In this document: piece after piece, positions 20,899-33,584 of the stretch
How positions within the stretch are numbered: position 1 is the first letter of the stretch
How the letters are laid out: each line of letters opens with the position of its first letter
From: Clitopilus passeckerianus
Lineage: Eukaryota; Basidiomycota; Agaricomycetes; Agaricales; Entolomataceae
Reading direction: 5' to 3'
DNA: 64,000 nucleotides
Assembly (NCBI GenBank): GCA_944990035.1
Contig: CALYLX010000066.1
Location: 1,054,001-1,118,000, forward strand
Notes under the pieces: generated by a model
The model's input: the letters and a program-made list of their open reading frames with translations, nothing else
Told to the model about the DNA's origin: nothing
Database searches by the model: none
Made by a program: the position numbers and the translations under genes

Positions 20899-23800
20899 CC
20901 AATCGTGGCCCTCGCTCAATGTTTACCTTCCGAACTGCTTGTTTATGTATTTCAAACAGACCGCAATGTACGACAAAGTGTGGTCAGGCCAAAGAACCGC
21001 ATGAGGCAGGCGTAGTAGACAAAGGTCCCAGATACAAGGATAGAAGGGCTAAACGAAGCCAGAGCTGAGCAACAAAACGAAGACAGACGGCAGAAAAAGA
21101 GCCCCTAAGCTTCCCAACAACGAAGGCAATTTGTCTAGGGAGTCAACGGCCTTTGAAGATAACCCGAAGTACCTTCGTAAGGCCATTTTGTCGCGACTAG
21201 CAATTGGCTGAGTTGGTGATGAACCTCCTGTACAGGCCGACCATACCGACGTCGAAGGTTTTATCAGCGGTCCTATGGCCAATCGTCTTGACTTGGTAGC
21301 CCAGATCACTCCCATGTGAGGTTCTGGCTGCAAGCTAGCAGACGAGCTGTGAGAGTGGAAATGCCGACATTTATATTTAGGGTGGAAAGAAGAAAAAGAG
21401 AGAAAATTTCCCAAAACAGGCAAACCCTAACCCCAGTTTGCCGTCCATCCACGCTCAATCGACTCAGCCTCTCGTCTCTTTCCCCAAGTTGCTCGCCAGT
21501 TAGCTGGCCGCAAGAAGCAGCCCAAAACTCAAGAACATAGAAGTCTAAACCGGTAGGTTCAACAGAACGTGCTGGATTCATGATCTAACGTCTCTAATTC
21601 AGTCTGTTCCTCCTGCTCAATATGCCTGCCAAACTTCAAGCTCCTCAAAACCGTCCCTCTTCTCTAGGGTCCTGTCCCCTCCCCGGTGTCAAATTTATCC
21701 CAGCCGTATTGTCGTTGGTGAAGTAGGGATAATATAGGCAAGCGCTGACGCTAGACGATCCTACTTACTACGCCCTGGGTCGACCAGACCCTTTCACCAT
21801 CCTGACGGCAGACGGAGACACCTCATTCGGGGCCACACGCAATACAGCGATGACATTCTCTTTCTCTCTCTACTTAGCCCATTACCAAGGCGATTTAGCT
21901 ACTCTTAGAGAATCCTCCCATTGCCAAACCGCCGATTTGCATCTCAGGCTCAAGCTCGAAGCTGGCATAGCTCACATTCTTGTCGCCTATTCCCTTGCCT
22001 ACCCAATACCTACCCGACCGTTCCTTCCCTCTGTTAAGTCCCCCGTTGGGATGTGCAGGGACCACTTTTGACCCGGATTGGTGCATGGGGGTGTGATTCA
22101 CGGATCTCACAGGGGAACGAAAACAGCAGTCGTTTCTCACTGCCTTGATGCATGGGATCCGCTGCTTCTAGCATATGAGGGTGGTGTTTCCAGCCTTGAC
22201 GCTCTACATTGGACGGAGGGAGGCCCTCGCTGTAACGTGCACCAACTTGATGGTATACCATGCACGTTCTTTCAACCTGTCCTATGTTGACTGACGGTAT
22301 TCCTCGTCAGCCGTCCTCCCTTGAGCCGGTCGAGAAAAGCCTGTCAGACTCTTGGACGCATTCTTGAACTCGTATACCCGGATGGGCTAGAGGAAATAGC
22401 GCCGTCACTTCCGAGTCCATGGCGTGGGATCAGCTTCACCCGAACCACCACCTCCACCCCGACATGCACTTGCAGATGCTGTTCCTCTCAAACAATAAAG
22501 ATTACCCGAAGACGTCACCTATTCAGAGTAGAATACAACAGCACTCGCTTCGCTACCTCGATCAATTCCCTAATTCTGAAATCCTCGGACGTTGGAACGT
22601 TGTCCGCTCCCCTCAAATGTATCTTCCCCTTCGCGTTCTGAACAATTTCAACCTTCCTCTCACCCCCTCCCCACCCCATCACTGGTCCCAAATTCGGCAC
22701 AGCAAGTCTCGCGGTTCAATCAAGAACTCAACTCGCTCAACGGTCTTTACACTGGCTGGTGACATTTTCGGGCTGGCGGGGATTCGGCACCATGTTGAGT
22801 AGTGCTTCTCACGAAACGTATTCCTATGCGCCTGTTCTCCTATATCGTTGTGATTGGCAGCAATGGCAGCAGCTCCGTTCCCCCTTGTCAACTACGACCA
22901 GAGGGAGCTCAACAGCGGCAGGAGCTACAACACTATCCGGTTTCTTGAGTCCTCTACAAGGGCAACAGGAACGACGTCCTGCTCCTGCGTAACTTCAAGC
23001 AGGAGCAAAGGTTCCGGGAACGGGACGACGATGGATGGAACGGCTAACGCCACTTTTGGTGCAGCTATAGCAGGGGTGGAAGTTGCATCCTTAACAAGAG
23101 CTGATCCTGGGATATGAATGGCCTCCGCATTGAAGCCTGCGCGCCTGGTGCAGGAGGTCTTTCGGAAGGACTGGTTCGGCAGGAGGGCCTAGTGCTCCTT
23201 AAACTGGGCAGAGTTCGAGGTAGACTACTAAATAGATCTCTACACTCACAAGTCAGCCTTTGATCTTTCAAAACAGAGTTGAAAGTCATCGTACCTGTCC
23301 TTCTCCTGAGGTGTGCTCGCAAGAATTTTGCTCTGGACTCGCCACGGGCCTCCTCGCCGAATGGTTTATTCTCGAAAAGCGTAGAGCAAGCCCAGTCACT
23401 TCAACTCCTCAAGTTGCGGGGTATCGGTGTAGCCATGAACTGCATAGAGAAGTCTTGAGTTGAAGGCCTGGCTAGAATAGGCATCGGAGGGAGGCCTAAG
23501 GAGGGGCATCTGAGCAGGATTCAAAACAGCGTGAGGAACTGTTGGGCTTACTGCTCAAGTGCAGACCTCTGAGTTATTAACAGGCCATGTCCCAGACGTG
23601 AGCTTCATGACATTAGATCATGAATCGTTTCGTTACTGAGTTTCCTGAACGATAATTCTGTTTCTCTTCCTTAGGCGTTAACATTAGCATTCGACGGAGT
23701 GAAGAGTAGCCAAGCGTAGGGTAGACGATGGAATGAAGAGAGAAGAGGATGATCGCCAAATAGGCACCCGAACCCTAAGGCCTAAGGCCAAATCAATCAT

Positions 23801-24176
23801 TCTTCCACCGACCAACTATCAACTTATCTCGAGTCTCTGAGGCGAGTCGTCATGAACTTACCTTCCAAAACGCTTTCTCCAACCACACATATACTCTCAT
23901 CGGAAACACGTCACCTGGCCCATCCGTTAAAGCCTTAGAGTTGTTAAACTTTTTTTGTAATCCCATACCCTGTGATTCCATATGAGACTTCCGAATCTAA
24001 ATCCTGTCCACATTCTGTCCAACACTCCCATACAACCGACGTGATTCAGGTGGCCCTAGCTCAACGTACATAAACGAACTAGATAAACTTTACAAGTGGG
24101 CCAGAATGAAAGATGTACCTAAGATTGAAAGTCTGGTGCCAAGTACAGGCTTTACTCGTAGCTATGGAAAAAGATT
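20899..24176. other. Gene-poor stretch with possible relic coding sequence
   Basis: 3.3 kb without a defensible gene. Many short frames overlap on both strands. A phrase at 21761-21860 on the plus strand, containing RPDPFTILTADGDT, resembles the phosphoinositide/Ca-binding loop region of C2 domains as found in NEDD4/Rsp5-type proteins, but nothing coherent continues from it. No terminal repeats or transposase motifs were noticed. Confidence 0.35.
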
Positions 24177-24262
24177 CTGTCCCAGAGAGACTTGAACTCT
24201 CGATCTTCCGATTGATCAAGAGGGTAACAGTCGGACGCTTTAACCAACTAAGCCATGGGACA
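24177..24262 (-). tRNA. tRNA-Asn (GTT anticodon) with a 12-nt intron
   Basis: Minus-strand cloverleaf: acceptor arms TGTCCCA and TGGGACA pair perfectly, the D stem is GCTT/AAGC with AGTTGGTTA in the loop, and the anticodon stem is TCCGA/TCGGA. The T arm is GAGAG-TTCAAGT-CTCTC, and the discriminator base is G. The anticodon loop reads CT-GTT-A followed by 12 extra bases (CCCTCTTGATCA) before position 38, which is the canonical place for a nuclear tRNA intron. The body closely resembles the fungal tRNA-Asn pattern (GACTGTTA...AAGATCG). Confidence 0.93.
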
Positions 24263-25299
24263 TTATAGTCATTCACCAGGTTTTGTTACATAATCACCGC
24301 GTGCTACATTTCCGATCTTTCGAGAGATTGCGACTCGAGTTCCTCACCGAATCTGGTCGTTTTGGGCTTGATCGAATCGTGTACATAGGGATTTTAAATA
24401 TATATCCCAGCAGAAGCCATGCCTAGTTTATATTGTGAGTTATTCTATGATATTGGAATGAGATACAGGTGAAAATCTGGTATCTCTGAAATTTATTTTC
24501 TCTACCACTTGACAAGACCTCCTACTATGGTTTGGAAACTTCGGTGGGGTAATAATGTATGCTATAGCATGCCTTTGTATGATTGAAGTAATTTCCTACG
24601 CATGCAAAGTACCTGTGAATCGATGATCATTGGGTGTATCAATCCCTAAACTGGCAATGTGATGTAACACCTGGAAGAATATGCTTTGTACACGCCCGCT
24701 AAGTCCCCCAAACGGGGGTAATTATCATTTGAAGCCTGATTGTCAGTCCTATAATGCTCTGTGAGGACTGTATCACCCAGCCGTATGCCGTGCAGTATCA
24801 AAGCAGTGTTCGCGTAGTTACTGCCAAACTAATGCAAAGAACATGGCTATATAAGGCTTCAGAAATTAACGATACATAAACACGGTCAGGATCTGAAAGC
24901 ACAAGGAATATACGGGCGCTCGTCCAGATAATCGAGTGTAACACTTGGTGTAACAAGCAGCTGTATCAGGGTCTGATGGCCCTGAATGGCTGACCTTTCT
25001 GGCCGGCTCGCGGTTTTCCTCAGTTCACTCAATTTCTTTCAGATTAACATAGGGAAAGCGCTATACGTTCTTTTAGATGTGCTCTCTCGCTTCCATAATA
25101 ACCAAAAATATCGAAATTTCATGGAGATTTGACTGTGTTATGCCCACATCAAAATTTGGCGTATCAAAACCTGGTGAATGACTGTACAAGTCGTGGCTTA
25201 TGACGTCTTGTCAGCACCCAATTGAACCAGTGCCGGATGCAATGAAATTGGAGTGCAATTTGTACACGCTATGCCACAAGATACGACAAGAGAGTGTGG
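24263..25299. other. Intergenic, tRNA-Asn to epoxide hydrolase 3
   Basis: AT-richer than its surroundings, with only short frames. No feature could be recognised. Confidence 0.45.
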
Positions 25300-26835
25300 C
25301 TAAGTGCTGATCTGCTTAAAAAATGCCTCCACATCGTCCAAAAGCTCTTGTGGCCTCTCAAAAGCAGCAAAGTGACCACCCTGCAGTATAAATCTCTTAG
25401 CTCCCTCATACGTCCAGAACTCGAAATGAATTCTCACCTTCTTATGCTGCCTGAAAAACACCAACTTCCCCGTTTTCTCCACCCATCCCTTCGGTACAGG
25501 CGCCACCTCCTTCGGGAAACAGGAATATCCCAAAGGCTTGTTGATGTAGTACTCCGGATTGTCGTGTGTTCCAATTCGGCCTGACACGTAAGCCTGAACA
25601 TTGGGAGGAAGACGAGTGAGGTAGAATGGTTACGAGAGCGAAAGAGACAGACCTGTCTGTAGGTATACAAGCTGCTGGCAATAGTGTTTGTGATCCAATA
25701 AAGTGTGATGCTCTCAAGGATCGCATCAAGAGGAGGCGTGTCGTCCGTCCAGGCTAGGAACTTTTCTCCGATCCTGTGATTTTGTAAGTGACGATGCTCA
25801 AGGCCGGGATAATGGAAGATCAAGCGTGCCATGCAAGGAGAGCCAATGGATTGCTTGACAAGACGATCCCAATCGTGGCGGGACGAGTCGCATGCGTAAA
25901 GGCATACGCACTACCTACTTGTCTGAACTGAAGACCTCGCTCGATGCCGGCCTTCTCATCTGCAGTCAAGGAGGAAGAGTCGAAGCCGTTTGGTTCGGAC
26001 ATGATGCAAAAGTTCACTAAGCGGTCAATTAGCAACGGCCAAATCTATCGAGGTAAATGCGACTCACAATGAACAGCTGTACGGTACCAAGTAGAATAAG
26101 TCAGCCAAGGATGTAAAGTCGTGGACCAAGTTGGTATACCTTTACACCGAGAATACTTTGCACCCATAACCCTCCCAATTCTACTTCCGATATCACCTCC
26201 TTGAACAACATACTCCCTATCGCCAAACAGCCCCTTCGCCAAGACATCAAATATCCTCGCAACGTCTTCAACCTCAAAGTCTCTCTCGAGGACTGGGAGA
26301 GGGGAGAAAGGGAATCCGGGAAGTGACGGGACAACGACATGGTAAGGCAGTGTTTCTGGGGTGTACTTTGAGCGAAGCAGGTCTAGGATAGGAAGGAACT
26401 CGAGGAAACTTCCGGGCCAACCATGGACGAAGAATAGAGGGATCGCATCCAGCTTGGAGGAGAACAAGGCTGCCAGGTGCATGTTGTAAACGGTTCCATC
26501 TTCGTCTTTGACGGACGTCGTGAATTGCGGGAAGCTGTTGATTCTGGCTTCGTGCTTGCGCCTGAGAAACATTGCGTTATCATCGGGGGCCTGGAAGAAT
26601 GCCTTGATAATTACCAGTCAAACTCCGTCTCCCAATAAGTCTTCGCTCCTTGGATCCAAGTTTTCGTGAGACCGAATCGCTTGTCCTCCCTTGTATTTTC
26701 AAAGGTATCAATGGGCAGCCTAGCATGCTTGAGCAGCACCTTCAGATCGTTCAGTAATGCATCATCAGTTTGAACTTGGAATGGCTTGAGTATTAGAGTA
26801 GTAGAGGGCGGGATCCGACTGTATCCTGTCGACAT
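25300..26835 (-). CDS. EHN-type epoxide hydrolase, paralogue 3
   Basis: Third member of the family, on the opposite strand and about 22 kb from the tandem pair. It starts at 26835 (MSTGYSRIPPS), with an EHN domain, HGWPGS, QGGDIGS (nucleophilic Asp) and a final exon with GGHFAAFERP ending at TAG 25302-25300. The exon plan is the same as in the other two, including a 9-nt exon at 26068-26076. The N-terminal exon has diverged most (TREDKRFGLTKTW against NTEDGTFGVSKGW in the tandem pair), so this is an older duplicate. No stops or frame breaks were found. The usual product would be a vicinal diol from an epoxide; the natural substrate is unknown. Confidence 0.83.
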
Positions 26836-27212
26836 GACGGTAAGAAATCAACCCCTGTGTCCGACGCGAATGGACTGTACGGACCTTACAGATCAGGTTT
26901 GTCAGTCCAGTTATGACGCTAATCGCCAGGCTCCGCTGAGATCCACATGATCTTGGTATGATCTGCGATTGCTGTGATCTCGGATCTTTTGTCATTGGGC
27001 ACTCAGCGCTTGACTTCAGCGCCTACGCATCTTGTAAGATCCTGAAGGGATTCTAGGCGATGCACCGTGACGTGCTTCATGTCCGGCGGGAATTGAAAAA
27101 GACAAGGAACATCTATTAGCCCAAAATAACGACAACATGATACTACGACTCTCTCGTCAGAGTACGTCAACTGAGAGCAAGTGGCCGGCTAACCTAATTA
27201 TATAGACCCGAA
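26836..27212. other. Promoter region of epoxide hydrolase 3 and 3' end of F-box gene
   Basis: No coding sequence recognised. Unlike the tandem pair, no TATA-like box stands about 50 nt upstream of the start codon. Confidence 0.4.
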
Positions 27213-28847
27213 TCAAGCATAAAACTCGGCCTCGAGTTTACCCTCATAATCATAAATGTCACCATGTACGAGGGTGCCACTATAATCAGTCAGGTGCGCC
27301 CGTCGACGCGCATTTGATGTATCTAGCCATTGCGGGTGTTCTTCACCCTCTAGGAGGTCCTGGAGCGAAAGCATTGACGGTTGGCCGTTCAGCATATCGA
27401 ACAATACCACATGTCCGTGGTATGTGATATCAAAGGCCGATGGTAAGTCCAAGTTAGGAAGCTTTGACCACTGGGTGGCGATAGGATCGAGGTAAGGGGT
27501 AGTGCCGGGGTGACTGGGCAGAGTCAGTTTGAATTTGAAGATCCCTGTGACTCGGTTGACAAAGGCAGCGACAATCCAAATGTGATAAACCTCGTGGTGC
27601 ACCGGACTTGCACGTACAGAGAGCTGAAGGCGAGGAAGGCCTTGAGATGAGGGGTGGATCTCGATGATTTCAGAGACTACTGTATGGGGCCCTCCAATTT
27701 CAGAAGGTGGAACCTGGCTGGGGCAGCTTTTGGCGATGTCGTGGAGCGCAATCCTCAGTGTTTCCAGTCCTGGCATAATCTCGAGCGATATCAAAATTCC
27801 GGGCACGAGTGCAAGCTTGTATCTGTTCTGCAAGACGCGTCAATATCGGAAACACCTCCCTTTTTAGAACAGCTTACCAGAGTGCCAACATCTAGAATAG
27901 AGAAGGTCTGGGAGTGCAGGTTTATAACGTAGCAATGTTCCAGCAGGTTGGACTCAATCATGATTTCGTCTCCGAGCATGACAGGCTGAACGAAAAATCC
28001 TGTCTTTTCTGCCTTCGGAATCTTGGCTTCATAAAGGCTTTTCGATACCATGGTCTCCAGGTCGAGATAGATCACCTCGATAAACCTAAAAGCAAGATAC
28101 AAGTGGTGAGACACAAAATCGTCGAGGCAGCAAATTCGACTTACTGCGCTCTCAGCGAGTCGGAACCATTAAAAAGAGTAAAAACCACTTCAACGCCTCG
28201 ACCATCATTGGCCAATTGAAGGGCGAACTCTTTGACTCCACAATCCGGCCATGCACTGTGATATGTCCAAGCGAGGCTGCCCTCGTGGACATCGAAAACC
28301 TGTACCTTGTACGCCGATTTCCGGTAAATGAAGTACCGGCCCCCAGGAATCATTTTGACGGGCGACTGGTTCCTTTGGGAATCCTCTGCTCGCGGTGGCC
28401 GCTGGAGAAACGCCTGTGCCCAGGCCTGGATATCCATGGACGCAGCTGGTACAGCTTCTATCTTGTCCTCAGGCAGAGCGACAGTGGCTCTATGAACGAG
28501 CTTAATGCCCTCTGGGTGCTTGACGGACCACTCAGGACCAAATTGGGTTCGTTTGGCGAGCTGTATTAGCTCGTTTTTGGAGAGATCTTGCAGCCGCTGG
28601 TCAGGACGTATGTCGATCATTCCTCGAGCATAGATGTTCGTAGCCAGGGAGAGCCAGGTTTGTCTGGAGGATGCAATAGCGTTCAGGCGTTTGCATGCCT
28701 GGTTGTCGATGGGTCAGTTTGCAATAATTCCGAGGATATCCCGCGACTCACTTGGCTGGCGGCTAAAACTGCAGAAATTGGTGAAAGACTGAATATATGC
28801 GCGAATACATCGTCACCAAGACGTTCTGGGGTTGAACGAGTGGCCAT
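27213..28847 (-). CDS. F-box protein
   Basis: Substrate-recognition subunit of an SCF ubiquitin ligase (inferred from the F-box). The first exon, from ATG 28847, encodes RLGDDVFAHIFSLSPISAVL and is joined across an intron at about 28751-28699 to ACKRLNAIASSRQTWLSL, giving a standard F-box of about 45 residues. The remaining 400 or so residues, in three further exons, are beta-rich with repeated short hydrophobic strands, such as RFIEVIYLDLETM and IVAAFVNRVTGIFKFKL. This is the look of the propeller-like C-terminal region of many basidiomycete F-box proteins. It ends at TGA 27215-27213. Target unknown. Confidence 0.75.
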
Positions 28848-29711
28848 TCTGCAATTGCAGAAATCCTAGATGGTGGTAAAAGTGTAAAAGCCTAGGGGCG
28901 GACACCTTGCAGAAACCGTCAGTGCTGTATCGCTGATGGCAAATGCCGAGCCCATTGCAAAGTGGGCAATTGGGTAGCGGTATTCTTCCATTCCTATCGT
29001 AGGCTAATCAGTTATTTCCCATAAACACGAAGTAAAATGAGGCTTAGCTTACCCCACCTCAGCCTGCTGACCGTGCACCTGATCCATATGAAGAAAGAAA
29101 CGCGTAATTCAACTGGAACAATGGGGCAAAGCGATGCGCCTCATTCTGCGCCTTTTGAGGGCCCAAATGTAATCAAAGGGGAATCCAAATGTGTCTTTCC
29201 GGGACACCTGGAGTTCTTTGGTAGAAAACTGACAAGAAATAATGGGTGGCGGCAGATAGACTCATATGCTAAGGTCTTGAGATCTAGAAGGTGCCTTGCC
29301 GTGGATCGAATAGTCGAGGTAAAGGACAACCCATAATTCTTAGGTAATCAGACAGCAGAATTTCTTGTATTCCTACCGGAAAACAATCAAGAATATCTGG
29401 CAGAAATTGTAATTAGCTTGAGTGAGTGTATACACGACGCGAATTGTAATTGTAAAGTAGGTGCTACGAACAAACCGCACAACATTCCATGTAAAGTGGT
29501 GCTGCATAAAAGTTAAATAGAAGCAAACTGCAGGCGATAAAAAGGCAAATGATCGACGAAACCGATGGCAAGGAGATTACGAAAATTCCGCATTGGTAGA
29601 TAGTTGGGAGCAGTAGTGAAGGGTATATGGATATACGAAAATGGGGTAGCTGGTATCATGGGTGTGCAGATACTAGGAAAGAAAAAATAGTAAATGATAG
29701 TGTTAGAGGGT
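28848..29711. other. Intergenic, F-box gene to Msb1-like gene
   Basis: No supported gene. It includes the 3' UTR of the minus-strand gene ending at 29712 and the promoter of the F-box gene. Confidence 0.4.
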
Positions 29712-32700
29712 TCATGCCTCAGTACTAGGCTTGGCCTCGTCGGTCTCTTTTGCAACCTCGGCTTCTACGGCAGCTGCAGCGGGTGCATCTTCAACGGCTG
29801 GCGTGGTTACTTCCGCTGGAAGTTCCTGTGCGGGTTCTGCGACCTGGTCTTCGGTTGAAGAAACGGCTGCTAGTTGCTCAGCCTCAGCAGGCTTTGGCAC
29901 TTCGAGTTCCTGCGTTTCAGCATCTTCAACATAATCGAGAAGAGCTTGAGGTCCCGGAGTATCACCGTGAGCGAGTACAGTCTCGACGGGAGGTTCTTCA
30001 TCCTCAGCCTGAGTAGTTGAAAGGGGTTCAGATGTGGGTACAGCGGGTTCTTGCAGAGGATATTCTGGCACTGCATCAACAACGGGAACGGCGGGGAGGT
30101 CGACCTTGTTGTCCCCGGGTGTATAATCTGGAACAGCGAGGGGCTCTGAATGAGGTGAACTCTCGAGGACTTGTGTGACCTCTGGTGGAACGTCGGTGGT
30201 CGAAGGAGTGCTATCAGGGACTACTTCAGGCTCGACAGCGGCATCTGCAGCTACAACTGGTGCCTCCACTTGAGGGGTGGGGTCGGCTTGCGGCACAACG
30301 ACCTCGGGAGCTGCTAGCTCTGCCGGTGCAGCGACTGCCTCGATAATGGCTGCCTCAGAAGTGTTCTCAGGAGCCTCCTCTGCAGCAACGACTGGTTCAA
30401 CGACAGTGGAAGGTCCGGAGGTGGATGGGGCAGGCACATCTTCATGAATGGCGACGATCGGCGCAGTGGTCTCCTCCTTGTCAGCTTCGGCAGCGGTGGG
30501 AGCTGCCTCAGCCTCTACAATAGGCTCAACGGTGGCAGGAGCAGTGACAACGTCTGGCTCCTTGACGTCCTCTACAATAGTCGCGGGAACGACCTCTTGC
30601 TCCTTGATTTCTTCAACGGGTGCGGTAGTTTCGGGGCTGGGGGTAGGTGGAATTGGTGCCACGGCTTCTGGAACAGCAGCAGCCGGAGCTGGCTCTTCAA
30701 CAGTAGCTGGAACTTCGACCTCGGCAACGGCGGGGGTAGGTTCCGGAACATCAACGGCCTCCACAACGGGTTCGGCAGTCTCAGCCTTTGGGTCCTCTGC
30801 GGACGGCGCAGGCGTCTCTTCTAGAACAACCGACTCACCAGTAGGAGCGGGAGCTTCTTCAACTGATCTAGCCTTGGTCTCCTCGGGGGCAGCAGTAGAA
30901 TGGCCATTTGCGATAGGAGCATCGGCTTCCTTCAACGTCTCGGTGGCTTCAGCTGTGGGTTCAGGTGCTGGGACTACCTCTTCGACGGCAGGCTTGACTT
31001 CGGCAACGGCCTGTTCGGTTTCAGCAGCGGGTTCCGGTTTGGTAGCTTGCTCTACTGGCGAGGGTGTGTTGTCTGCGACGGTGGTGGCGGCAGCAGCAGC
31101 GACCACACCAGCAACAACAGCGGTAGCTCCACCAGTAGCAGCGGCAGTAACTGTCGACCCATTGGCACCAGCTTCAGCCTTCATCTCAGCGGGTTTCTCC
31201 ACGGCCTTGGGTGTAATCTCGATTGATTTCTTGGACTTCGGCGAAGGGACCTTGATCTTCGGAATAGCGAGGCTCGTCCTTGACCTCGACTTCTCGGCTG
31301 GCGTTGCCTTCTTCTCATTGGTCTCTTCCTCTTCTTCTACCAAGGCTTCTCCCATCTCCCCCGTCTTGTATCCGGTCTTCTTCCCGGTGAGCATCTTGTT
31401 GGACCTTCCAGAGAAGCTTCCCCCAAGGAAACTCAACCGCTTCAAAGAAGTGGTGATGCTCATATCACTCTTGAATGACCTAGGTGAGGATGGGCGCAGG
31501 CGGGATGCAGATTCCGCAGTGAGTTGCTCAGAATCGACTGAACGGGAGACGGGGACGGGGCGTTTGTATTGACGTTCAATGACAAGCCATTCGATACGCT
31601 TGCCATCAACTTCAATGCCAGAAAGCGTAGGCTTGAGTTTGCATATGACGAATCCGGGCCAGTTGGAGGTGACGGAGTCCAGGAGGGCATCGCTCCAGAA
31701 ATCAATGAACGCCTCGTCGAGTTGGATCATGTGGACAGAGGTGGATTTAGACACGAAGCTTGCTTCATCGACTTGCTCCTCCGCCAAAGAAGGGAGCGTA
31801 CGCGGGGCGTCCAGGGACTTGCGAGCATGCCCATTTCGAGCACCCTTAGACAGATGCTTGGAAGGCTCGAGCTCGGTCTTGATCAAGGTAGATGCAAGGG
31901 ATGTATCAGCCTCTGCGTTCTCGTCCGTCGCAAAACCGGAGGACATGAAATCTCCCCAATCCTGGATCTTGGATGGTGACGTCGGTGACACGGGAGATTT
32001 GGCTCGGACCGGGGAAGTCGGTGTCGCTCCATCAGAATCACCGACAGAGAACGACCTTCTACGAGCGGAAGGTGAGGTTGCGCGGATGAAGGGGTTCTGT
32101 GCGTCGGTGCTTGCTGAAGGCACACGAGACAAGAGTCGGATGGTGTCGTCTGCGAAAACACGACCAACGCCGGCATAACCGCCTGGGGATGGTTGTGAAT
32201 CGTCATTGCCCGCTTTCTTGATAACCTCCCAGATGGCAACATGATCGCCTTCAGCAGTGGTTTCGCCCTTGAAGGCATCGACGAGGAGGCGGAAGGGGTG
32301 GTGTCTGGGAGCCTTGGAAGAGGTAAATTCGGTCTCAAGACGAACGAACAATGCATCATGTCGATACGTGGAGAACCGAGGGCGAGGCAAGAGTCCTGTT
32401 TCTGGCGAGCTACCTCCGTAAGGATATTTGTTTATCAGCTCGACTAGGCGAGTAGGGAGTCTTGAAGAGGCTCCTTCATCCCTGTATACCAAGTTAACTT
32501 TGGACGGAGGCAGCAGGCAAAAGTCACATACCTTACGCGAGCGAGGAACAAATGCTCGAGGATACGTCCAGCACGCTCCCACCGAGCATAGAACGCGTCC
32601 CAGTTATCGTCGTTCCGGGCCTGTTCAGCTTCAAGCAGCCAAAGCCCAAAGAATTTGGAAAGCTTGCTTCCAGAGGAGCCATTCGCTTCGAAATGGGCAC

Positions 32701-33584
32701 CTAGGTATGAGACAAGCTCAAGTACGGTTTTGAGTAACTGCACATGGGTAGCTGGCAATTCCGACGGGAGAATAGTGGAGAACGCATTTGGAGGATAATT
32801 GCTTAGTCTCTCCCTCGAGGAGAAATTGGAGTACCATTGGTCACTGTTGCCAAAACGTCCGCCTTCAAGCTGCATATGACGGAGGCTCCAACGCAAGACG
32901 GCGGCAACATCGTGTGGAGAACGGGAGGATGAAACCTCGTTCTCAAAGGCCGTTGCGTAGGTAGAGGGTGATGGTGACGTAGAAGAACTTGAGGTTGCTA
33001 AAGAGTGGATGAAAAGCGTTAAAAGCTTTCTTTGAGACTCCGGGGAGGCGGAGTGCCATTGAGGGTGCATGATACCGAGGCTTTCGAGACCTTTCAAGAA
33101 TTGGAATAAATCAACCAGAATACGTCAAAATTCAGATAAAGGTCATACCTCTGTCTTTAATTGCCTTTGAGCATGTTTGGATGAGAGAGAGAGTCTCCGC
33201 TTGGTCGAGTTGTCGCTGGCCGATGACGGAGTCTGGCAACGGTTCAAGAGTGTCGGGGTCCACCTCAAAAACGACACCCAACGAGGGAGGATTCGTGGCA
33301 TCACCAAGAGTAGGGAAATTTAACGAAAGGTGGGGTGCATGAACGCGCTTTTGAGCTGCATGCGGCTGTCGTGATTTCGGCTTGAAAAGACTCAAAGGGG
33401 ATGGATCTCTGTCCTTATATTCGCTCTTGCCATTGACTGCCTCGGGAAACTTCGTGGCACTTGGTGAGACAGGCTCAAATTTACCATCGAGAGGGGTGCT
33501 AGCTCGATTTTCCACGGGTGAATGGGTCTCCTTGTCCGGTGAATCCTTCTTACGTCCGAAGACCTTGGACAAAAACGAGGGCAT
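29712..33584 (-). CDS. Msb1/Mug8-like cell-polarity protein with long acidic low-complexity tail
   Basis: Start MPSFLSKVFGRKK at 33584, typical of basidiomycete members of the Msb1/Mug8 family, which carry a RhoGAP-like fold and act with Rho/Cdc42 in polarised growth and cytokinesis. The first two exons (to about 32520) hold the folded part, for example LGVVFEVDPDTLEPLPDSVI, FGLWLLEAEQARNDDNWDAF and RAGRILEHLFLARVR. The third exon continues with VELINKYPYGG and a conserved segment IEWLVIERQYKRP. The final 500 or so residues are low-complexity Ala/Pro/Glu/Val/Thr with short recurrent patterns (PAVEEVVPAPEPTAEATE type), strongly acidic and probably disordered. Total length is about 1,250 residues. 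Family assignment is by recalled similarity. It is followed downstream by nothing on the same strand for 860 nt, and Ste12 lies upstream. Confidence 0.72.

Noticed and set aside
20899..24176. Transposon or retroelement in the gene-poor stretch
   Set aside because: No transposase or reverse-transcriptase motifs, terminal repeats or target duplications were seen.
30448..31572. 374-codon plus-strand open frame of Ala/Ser/Gly/Thr
   Set aside because: It is the antisense of the low-complexity Ala/Pro/Glu tail of the Msb1-like gene; its composition is an artefact of the codon bias on the other strand.
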